Shown piece after piece: positions 56,135 through 64,000 of a stretch of DNA of 64,000 bases (its first letter is position 1; each line of letters starts with the position of its first letter). Position numbers and translations under genes: made by a program. Origin of the DNA: Cyrtodaria siliqua (Eukaryota > Mollusca > Bivalvia > Adapedonta > Hiatellidae); contig JAWPHD010003254.1 in the NCBI GenBank assembly GCA_037043455.1, positions 160,000 through 223,999 of the forward strand. The letters run 5' to 3'. Under the pieces are notes generated by a model that was not told the origin of the DNA, ran no database searches, and was given only the letters and a program-made list of their open reading frames with translations.

Positions 56135-57755
56135 CGGTGTCCTGATAGGGCCATCTTACCATCGCATCTTACCATCGATGGTAAGATACGATGGTCGATG
56201 GTAAGATGCGATGCTAAGATGCGATGGTCGATGGTAAGATGCGATGGTCGATAGTAAGATGCGACGGTAAGATGCGATGGTCGATGGTAAGATGCGATGG
56301 TCGATGGTAAGATCCGATGGACCATCGACCATCGCATCTTACCATCGACCATCACATCTTACCATCGCATCTTACCAACGACCATCGCATCTTACCATCG
56401 CATCTTACCATCGAGCATCGCATCTTACCATAGCATCTTACCATCGAATCTTACCATCGACCATCGCATCTTACCATCGACCATCGACTTATGACAAACG
56501 TGCTACGGCCACTTTTGGCATTGAACTTGACCAAGATTTCCATTCCCGAATATTGCAAACAAGTGTTTGTGAGCGAGTGAGGATTGCATACATTGGAGTG
56601 AAAAATAATTATTAAAGGAAAGTGGACACATTTCACAATCAACTTTTTAAATGACACTAATTGATTATAACAATGCATAAAACATGCAGCGTCTCACTTT
56701 TTAAGGTCAAGCATCCTTATATTTTACTAGTTGTCTAAGGGTGTAAAGAAATATTAAGAGCATGATGGGGGCACGTTTTAACAAGGATGTCCGCAATTCG
56801 AGGTTGGTGAGTATTTTTTTGAGGATGCCCTGCCAACCTTCCTCTCTCCACTGGAACCTACTCAAACCCAGACACAGAAGGGTGACAATGCCAAGTTTTT
56901 TGTACTTCTGAATTTCGAATTCCGAAGTTTGAAGTCTGATAGGTCTGACGAGTCTATAGTTGAGCTATAATTCCGTAATAAGGCCAAACAAAAAACTATG
57001 TGTGTTTAGGCAGGGCTATATATTTCAATTTTCATCCCAGGTTTAGGGTATCATGCCAGAAAATAGTAGGTAGGGTAGGTACGGATTTATTATCATACAT
57101 ATTTTATATATATTATATATAGGAACATAGCATTTTATACCCAAAACAGCCTTGATTTTTATATTTTTCTGGTAAATTGGAAAAAATTGCTAGATTTCAC
57201 CAGAAAAAAATAGGAAGGGTCGGGTTACCCTAATCACACATAACTTTTTGCAAGGCCTAATTTGAACGCTCATATAAAATTAATTATAATTGAACAAAGC
57301 AGATTTTTATTCACTCACACCCACCCTAACACCCAACATGGTTGAATAGTTTTCATTATACTCGTCTTAACATCAATTTAATATTTAATAAAATTGTCTC
57401 ACTGACAAACCTGAGATTATATTGAGAGAGAGAGAGAGAGTGGAGAGAGGGGTGTCGATAAAACGAATGTACATTACATTTGATACGATGGTCGATGGTA
57501 AGATGCGATGGTGATGGTAAGATGCGATGGTAAGATGCGATGGTCGATGGTCCATCGCGCCTTACCATCGAGCATCGCATCTTACCATCGAGCATCGGAT
57601 CTTACCATCGCATCTTACTATCGACCATCGCATCTTACCATCGACCATCACATCTTACCATCGCATCTTACAATCGACCATCGCATCTTACCATCGACTC
57701 TAGGTCGATGGTTGATTGTAAGATGCGATGTGAAGATGGCCCTAACAGGACACCG
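56135..57755. mobile_element. TA-flanked element with minisatellite-built inverted ends
   Basis: A 1621-bp element. The left terminus cggtgtcctgatagggcc is the inverse of the right terminus ggccctaacaggacaccg, with one mismatch, and the dinucleotide TA lies immediately outside each (56133-56134, 57756-57757). Just inside both ends are arrays of a ~20-bp unit, gatggtcgatggtaagatgc, at 56146-56490 and 57481-57745. Within each array the unit orientation flips, giving mirrored layouts. The middle (56495-57480) is AT-rich with a (GA)n tract at 57426-57441 and no transposase. TA duplication suggests Tc1/mariner-type mobilisation. The open frames of up to 112 codons are repeat translations. Confidence 0.82.
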
Positions 57756-58039
57756 TAGGATAGGGACTTTCAGACAAGAAAACTCATCTTGGTTTCTGTT
57801 TGCCATATTTTGAATCGTAAGAATGTGAAAACCACGCCCACGAACCAGTCATTTGTCCCTTTGAAATGTCGACCCTATTGAACGTTAGACCGCCGATTTA
57901 TGTTGATGCTGATACAAGTTAAAATGATATTTCAGGTAATACGTATTAAGTAAAATATGCTGATAGGCTGAGGTGGACTACGCCGGTAAGCATAATAACG
58001 ATAATATTGATTTGTCCATAGCTTTGAAAACCCTTACAG
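57756..58039. other. No gene recognised
   Basis: Short spacer between the TA-flanked element and the GC-rich block, with nothing recognisable. Confidence 0.4.
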
Positions 58040-58800
58040 TCTCTGATGGTGATAAGTTTTTCTTTACCCTTGTCCTTTGGCACTTTACCCTTGTCCTTTG
58101 GCACAAGGCCTTTTGGCGAGCATTTCAAAAGAAGATTACGGTTGCGAGTCCAGTCCGGTAGAAGCCGACAGCCCTTGTTCAAAGAAGTTTACTGTAGAAC
58201 AGCAGTAGTAGAGTTGGTAGGAGCGTAGAAGTCCAACGTAGATATTCTGTAGATGATTACATTCCCGAAGAAGATTAATTGTTGAAACTGTAGATTTTGG
58301 CCAATCGATTTGCCTGCAGAACTGTGACTAGATCAATCCGATTGCCGGCTCGAAATCGTCTCATCCAGTCAGGAAACAGATGATTAGAAGTTTCCAGTAA
58401 GTCAATCCCATCGCTCCTCCGGTATTCACACTGGTCGTAAAGATGGTAGTTACCCACGCCAAGGCCAGTGTGGTCCAACGCCGATGAGCCGTCCGTCCGT
58501 GGTGGTGCTGAATCCGTCGTAGGTCCCCCTGTCACACCGGGAACTCGTTTTGACAGGTGGCATCTCGCCGAATCCAGCGTCGTCCAGTCCAGTCCAGTAG
58601 AAATTCTAAGCCTCCCTCTTTATGGCAACGTTAACAGCTTTAAAACAGGATAAAACCTTCTAGATAAATGAGGACACACTTGCCCCGCCCATTACGCTCA
58701 TTCCAGACAGCGGCACATCCTGCGAGGCCACGTGGTTCCTGGCGGCCGCCGGACGTCCTGCCTCTCCGCTGGTCTGGACTGGAATGCCTACAGTATGAAT
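58040..58800. other. GC-rich block of unknown origin
   Basis: Base composition shifts sharply to G+C-rich compared with both sides, especially 58300-58790. It includes a 20-bp tandem duplication (tttacccttgtcctttggca) at about 58060-58101, a short tccagtccag repeat near 58583, and ggcggccgccgg at 58741. Open frames of 60-86 codons on both strands have no recognised domain. It could be part of an LTR or other retroelement, or a host regulatory segment. I found no terminal repeats to decide. Confidence 0.45.
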
Positions 58801-59009
58801 CTTTCAGACTTCATACTCTTTTAACATAGTCACATTGTATATGTGTGTATATACAAGAGAAGCCTACATGTTCAATCAAGACATCTGTGAACAATGCACC
58901 CAACACACATGTCTAAAAAAGCCAGGTAAAGCTGTAATATAAACTCAGAGTAATGTGTTCTGATTTAGATATATAGCAACGATTGAAGAATACGACATGT
59001 CTGCATACA

Positions 59010-59590
59010 CTATTAAAGTAAAAAAGAAAAGCAACTCGGGAATTTCCGCTATATCATATGTGTAATATGCTGCTGTTATTCGAATCGTACATGGCTATAT
59101 ATAGACCGTTTGGAAAAACGACTAAAACAACACATAACACACCGATTGTTATCCCTTCAAAGTTTCATTTTTTACACAATATGTGTTTGGCTCAAGCAGT
59201 TGAGTAAACTTAGATTTTACAATCAATTGCCTATATTTTCAAAGCGGTCTTCGACATTTATGAATTTCGAGTTACAAAGTGTACTGAAATGGAAAAGTCT
59301 ACAACAGCACAGTTTTGTACTTTCTCTAACTAGCTGCAAGCTTGATTTTACAAAACGTGTATAAAAACCTTCATAATATGCCTCAGTTTCATATTATAAG
59401 CCACATAATACCTTCCGACTAATTATTATTAATGAATATGTTTAGACTGGAAAGCCAAGTTTTGTTTTTAAAGCATAAAACAATTAAACTGCAATTATAA
59501 AACATCTTGGGATTTCTCTGGAATAGTACGTGAAATTAAATGTGCAGTATATAAATTATATAGTTGCGTTTCCTTTTTCCTTTAGTACAT
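59010..59590. mobile_element. MITE M1, copy 3, carrying a later insertion
   Basis: The left end (attaaagtaaaaaagaaaag, then caactcgggaatttccgcta) pairs imperfectly with the right end (atatagttgcgtttcctttt, tcctttagta). The interior matches the other M1 copies through ttattcgaatcgtac, aacaacacataacac and cttgggatttctctggaat. A ~135-bp segment (59364-59495) splits the acaaaac/cttggg junction that is continuous at 11760. Confidence 0.78.
59364..59495 (+). repeat. Duplicated segment, first copy (second at 59766-59924)
   Basis: Both copies run from aaaaccttcataat through gccacataataccttccgac and ggaaagccaagttttgtttt to caattaaactgc. The second copy has about 24 extra bases (atgaagtgtgcacatgcatt onward). 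The first copy lies inside an M1 element and the second outside it. Confidence 0.85.
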
Positions 59591-59936
59591 ATATGAAAAA
59601 TGTAGTTATTTATATTCAATGCATTACTTTCAATGATCTTTTGCAAGTGTGTCTCATGCGATGGAAAGCACTTTGGGGTTTCACTTGTGATAATGTGTGT
59701 TCTCGTATCTCTGAAAGGGACTAGAGGCGATTTTAAAAAGTGATTGATGTCAATCTAAATACAAATGAAAACCTTCATAATGTGCTTCAGTTTCATATGA
59801 AGTGTGCACATGCATTCAATAAGCCACATAATACCTTCCGACTAATTATTGGTAATGAATATGTTTGGTCTGGAAAGCCAAGTTTTGTTTTTAAAGCATA
59901 AAACAATTAAACTGCGATTATATTGCTAACAGTCGT

Positions 59937-61578
59937 ACATAGATAGATAGATAACTTTATTTCCAAATTCCAATAGGCTTAAAAGCCCGTGAGGATACAA
60001 TATACAGTTACATAAAACATGGCAACAGTGTAGGATTTTACAAACAAGAAACTTTTGTTAATCTGAGACAGTCAAAGCAAGATGCACGTATACTGGCACG
60101 CACGCATGCCCTCACTCAATCACTTACGCACTCACGCGTACAACAATTTCTATCGTTTGTTAAGTGGACTTAAGCATTGAGAAGGCGTATTACTACATAA
60201 TATAAATAAATACTGAACCATACATTTCATAACATATTCGATAAAATAAATAACCTATATTTACTAATTGCTGTATAATGTTTCGTTTCGTAATTTTGCT
60301 TTTAAAACAAAGGTACAAAACTTGTGAAATATATACTTTATTTTGTGAATTTAGTAATTCCAAAAATTTCATCATGTTTGGCCTCTTGTAAAAATATTGT
60401 GGAATGTATTGCTTTCTTAAGAAGTATACGTTTGGCATTTTAACACAAAATGAAATTCATCTTAAAGTTTATTATAAAATAAACATAATCTATCAATAAC
60501 AGGAATTCTGTTTGGTTTAACCCATCTTCCCGCTTCAATTTGCAACATATGAGATGACACCCGTAGTTTGATAAGTGCTTGACACATTTTGAAAATATTT
60601 ATATTATCAAGATATGGTTGAAACTGAGAAGATGCCAAGCTCCTATAAAACACTGCTCTGGTGGAGATATCTAATCGACTATGCCAATTTTGAGCGAAAT
60701 TGTCATTTAACCGTTGCTTTAATACTGCAAGAAATAAATTACAATTTCCAACACTTTGTTGTAACCATACATCATAAAACCCAAGAGAGGACAATAAGTG
60801 TTTCAACTGTGAAACCCAGTTTTTTTTTGCGAGGATATATTTCACAGTCATTTAACATCATGTTATACACTATTTTTTTTTATATATTTACGTTCATGTA
60901 CGCTCATGATTTTTAACCAATATTTAACAATTATAAAATATCTTCTTGTAATAAATGATGTTCTACCAAGTTCCCCATATATAAAATCACTTTGTGTTGT
61001 CTTTTTAACACCCAAAATATTTTTGCAGAACTGTAAATGCACTCTTTCAATTGATATAGCTTGTACGAATCCCCACACCTCACTTCCGTAATTTAAAATT
61101 GGAGTTATCAATTTATCAAACAATTTATGTTTTGGTGATACAAATGTAAATTTATGCAAATACCTATTCATTTTAAAAATAGCTTTTTGTGCTTGACCAG
61201 CAAGGGTAGTTTCTGCCTCTGATGAAGATCCACCCGTAGAGAAAACTATACCTAAGTATGTAAACTTGCTAGCTATATCTAATGAAACGCCATCATAATT
61301 AAAAACTAAATTGTGTGGTAATATTCCACCTTTTCTAAACACCATTACTTTTGTTTTAGTGCAATTCACTTTTAATCTCCATTCTTTACAATAATTAGAT
61401 AATATATTAAGTCCATCTTGTAACTCTACTGCAGTATTAGCAAACAAAACTATGTCGTCTGCATAAAGGCATAAACATCTTAAACATATTAATATCGAGA
61501 CCTTCAAGACCACTATGAATGAATTCATCTTCTATGTCATTTAAATACATGGAAAACAACAATGGGGATAGACACTAC
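59937..61578 (-). mobile_element. 5'-truncated non-LTR retrotransposon with TATC tail
   Basis: Read on the minus strand it opens inside the RT domain, carries the rest of ORF2 and a ~250-bp 3' UTR, and ends in a short (TATC)n tail at about 59940-59953. The last UTR bases read ggaatttggaaataaagtta. The 5' break at about 61578 falls just upstream of the SPLLFSMYLND motif. No endonuclease domain or ORF1 remains. The overall form is typical of incomplete target-primed reverse transcription. Confidence 0.87.
60193..61575 (-). pseudogene. LINE ORF2 (reverse transcriptase, C-terminal half), inactive
   Basis: On the minus strand SPLLFSMYLNDIEDEF (near 61560) is in one frame. A frameshift near 61470 then leads to CLYADDIVLFANTAVELQDG, containing the catalytic YADD box. 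The same frame continues with WRLKVNCTKTKVMVFRKGG, FTYLGIVFSTGG and LITPILNYGSEVWGF to 60863. A second frame (60462-60851) carries LKHLLSSLGFYDVWLQQ and ends with YNKL and a stop, after which DEFHFVLKCQ reads on in the same register. That stop is therefore a simple nonsense change. A third frame (to 60193) gives LRKQYIPQYFYKRPNMMKF. In total there are three frameshifts and one stop. The product would have been an APE-type non-LTR RT. The clade is not assigned. Confidence 0.9.
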
Positions 61579-61796
61579 ATATAATTCCAATAAAGTGTAC
61601 TTTTATCATTAAACAAGAACTTATAAGAACTTTAACACATCAGATACGTTACTATCAAGTGAGTATTCAACAAAACTAGAGGAGTCGTCTAGTCGTCTAG
61701 TTTTCTAGATCAAACGATTTCATTAACACCAAATCAATCGTACAGATACAGGGTCCTAGTTTAGTGCGCATGTATGTTGAATATGAATCTACACAT

Positions 61797-62015
61797 TATG
61801 ATGGTTTTATTCGTATTTGGATGATGGTTTTATTCGTATTTGGATGATGGTTGTATTTGTATTGGATGATGGTTTTATTCGTATTTGGATGAAGGTTTTG
61901 TTCGTATTTGGATGATGGTTGTTGATGGTTTTATTCGTATTTGGATGATGGTTGTATTCGTATTTAGATGATGGTTTTATTCGTATTTGGATGATGGTTT
62001 TATTCTTATTTGGAT
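61797..62015. repeat. 23-bp minisatellite, ~9 units
   Basis: The unit is gatggttttattcgtatttg plus gat, with gttgtattcg variants and one short unit at 61917. Confidence 0.94.
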
Positions 62016-62159
62016 GATTCCAGATTGCCTCCGGTCCATTTAAACTAGTTTATATTTCGTTTACATCGTGTAGTAGAAATGTAGTCGTTCAATGAATGAG
62101 TTGTTGTTTAACTTCAACCAGTTGTTTAACTAATCAACACATGATATTAGGTTATTTCG

Positions 62160-62330
62160 CGCCGCCGCCCCATTCATATGACACATAGTAATCCGGGAAC
62201 CGTGCCCTATACACGTGCCCTCGAAAATATTCTTTAACGTGCTCTAGGGTTATACTCTGATACACGGGACCGCCCGGTTAACGACCCTATCCGTTCACAG
62301 ACCTAATAACATATATATAGGAAACTATGA
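62160..62330 (-). mobile_element. SINE-like fragment S3, minus strand
   Basis: On the minus strand the blocks gggcggtcccgtgt, agagcacgttaaagaa, gggcacggttcccggatta and ctatgtgtcatatg match the order in 5950-6075. Neither the tRNA-like head nor the ATTC tail is seen here. Confidence 0.65.
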
Positions 62331-64000
62331 AATGTATCTAAATTTCAGGTGGCACCGTGCGGAAATTTCACAAAATATTGCCCGACTTTAAACACAAATA
62401 TCAGGAAGAGTTGTATGCTGTACGTTTCATTTATTTCTCTTTCTAATGATGATATTTTCCTTACTTTAACATTTTAAGCAAATAAAAACAGTTGAAGTAA
62501 AGTTTCACTACGTAAATTACTTAGTTTTCAAGGGAAAAATCCAAACATGGTGATATTTTTAACTTTAAAAAGCTTTTTATACAATTTATTGTTTTGAAAA
62601 TAAAAACTAATTAGTATAATTCCATTTTGCTATTCATTATGAATCTTTTGAATATATTCTTATCAAAATCAATGACTTTTTGAGAGAGGAGTTAGAAGGA
62701 AAAGTTGAAGTGCCACGTGATATGTTGGCTTCTTCACTGGTTCAGATCTGTTTGTTTTCAGGTCTGTGACGAGGCTAAGGGAAATACCATGCGAGCGCAT
62801 GCAATTTGTTTGAAATTAATGCAATATTACATTTGATGCTTTTGAGCTTTCCCGCCCCGACCCACCCACCCCCAAAAAAATAATTGGAGACTAAATTGGC
62901 CTACAACCGCATACTAATAAAATGAAAGTAATATACAAAAGATGTCGGAACAGTACCATCTCCATCTGTAAGATACGCATTTCCTCACACTTGACGATTA
63001 TAAAGCGGGATTGGTTGCGGGTGTTAAAAAACAAGATTTGCTAATAACAATTTAAAAAAACCCTGAAAAAACAACAATAAAGATAATAATAAAGACAAGA
63101 TATATGCACAATTAGTCGACAATTGGCCCTCGTCATTATACCAGTCCGACTTTCGTAGCGGCCGCTATTCACCTAGCCAGCTTAGCACCGAGAATCATTA
63201 TACATTAGAACTAAACAAACAATCGACTTGGCCCTAGATTTAGATTGAAAGTTTGGAAAGCCACCGTTTGAAATATATATACCACTCAGGAGCCACAGGC
63301 GGCCTTGGCCGGTAGATTGTTCCACGATGAAAACTGTCTAATTTCATGGACAGATTTGACCTTGTTTTAATAGATTCTGGGGTCAGGTACTCATCCACCA
63401 GTATATCCACTTAAGTACCAGCGTGTTATATTGTAATGTCATCAATATGTTAAGGTATACATCTGTGAAGATGTGACCACTTGACGTACAAGGTTACCTA
63501 ATTAGTTATTGAGTTTTAGTAATTAGTCTTATCGTTGGTATTTTCGCAATGCTTGAAACAAAAGGTCTCCAGAGATCAAAGTACAACGTGTTTCAGTTCA
63601 CGTATTCATTTGACACATGTTGAAAGACTGTTAAAAAGTCGGACCTGGACTGATACAACTGTATCGATGGCTGGCTAATACCTAACCATAGTATAAGATG
63701 ACCTGATGGAAGAAAGGTTATCGCCGATATCGCTGCTGACGATTAAAGCCAAGAGCATGACTTTGATATTTCAGGTTATCTTCTAATCACTGGAATTTAA
63801 GAACGGCATAAATAATAACAGATACTTCAGAAAATGCGAACATTTTGAGCTTCATGTAAAGTCTAAACGACATAAACAAATGCAAGGGTTGTAGGTGAGA
63901 GATAGAAATCAGGCTAATCCGTGTTAAATCTAACCTGAGTAAACCTGAGGTATTGAGATAAACATTTACATTATCGTAATAATGCATTCGTTAGTTAATA
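62331..64000. other. No gene recognised
   Basis: AT-rich DNA to the window edge. A short frame of 66 codons at 63787-63987 (minus) has no recognisable domain. No repeat is shared with the rest of the window. Confidence 0.45.

Overview
This window looks like AT-rich, intergenic or intronic nuclear DNA from an animal, most likely a lophotrochozoan and plausibly a bivalve mollusc. That placement is an inference from three things. There are tRNA-headed SINEs with (CAAA)n and (ATTC)n tails. There are non-LTR retrotransposon and Penelope-like reverse-transcriptase remnants of the kind abundant in molluscs. And a large share of the DNA is minisatellite and foldback sequence. I could not support any host protein-coding gene, rRNA gene or functional tRNA gene. 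The only recognisable coding sequence is decayed retroelement: two Penelope-like RT copies, two non-LTR ORF2 remnants and one gag-like remnant.

Layout. 0-9 kb: a 23-bp minisatellite, a TTAA-ended MITE (family M2), a cruciform repeat, and a 0.8-kb GC-richer insertion with a 26-C tail between 13-bp direct repeats. That insertion lies in an interval interrupting a dispersed repeat (family D), which also spans a SINE fragment and a 20-bp minisatellite. A 954-bp inverted-repeat element (M3) carrying a SINE (S1) follows. 9-15 kb: an intact D copy, a strand-switching 21-bp minisatellite, more M2 copies, and a TA-flanked 684-bp MITE (M1) inserted cleanly into an S1 SINE. 15-25 kb: largely featureless DNA, a tandem cluster of palindromes (18.4-19.5 kb), a ~17-bp array split by a LINE tail, and a 2.2-kb G-poor satellite. 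25-28 kb: a foldback element holding a 0.7-kb (GAAT)n block, then an inverted copy of part of M3.

29-54 kb is a nest of at least a dozen Penelope-like (PLE) fragments on both strands, mostly the same ~0.5-kb 3' UTR. Several contain tandem arrays whose monomers are pieces of that UTR, including a 2-kb array at 42.4-44.4 kb. 54-64 kb: an inverted repeat, a 1.6-kb TA-flanked element with minisatellite ends, a GC-rich unidentified block, a third M1 copy, a 5'-truncated LINE with a (TATC)n tail, a 23-bp minisatellite and a SINE fragment.

The elements do not form a pathway. The biological content is the history of nested insertion and in-place tandem amplification. Names M1, M2, M3, D, R2, S1, S2 and S3 are working labels for families defined by comparing copies within this window. 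Boundaries read by eye are good to roughly 5-20 bases unless an exact terminal repeat is stated.
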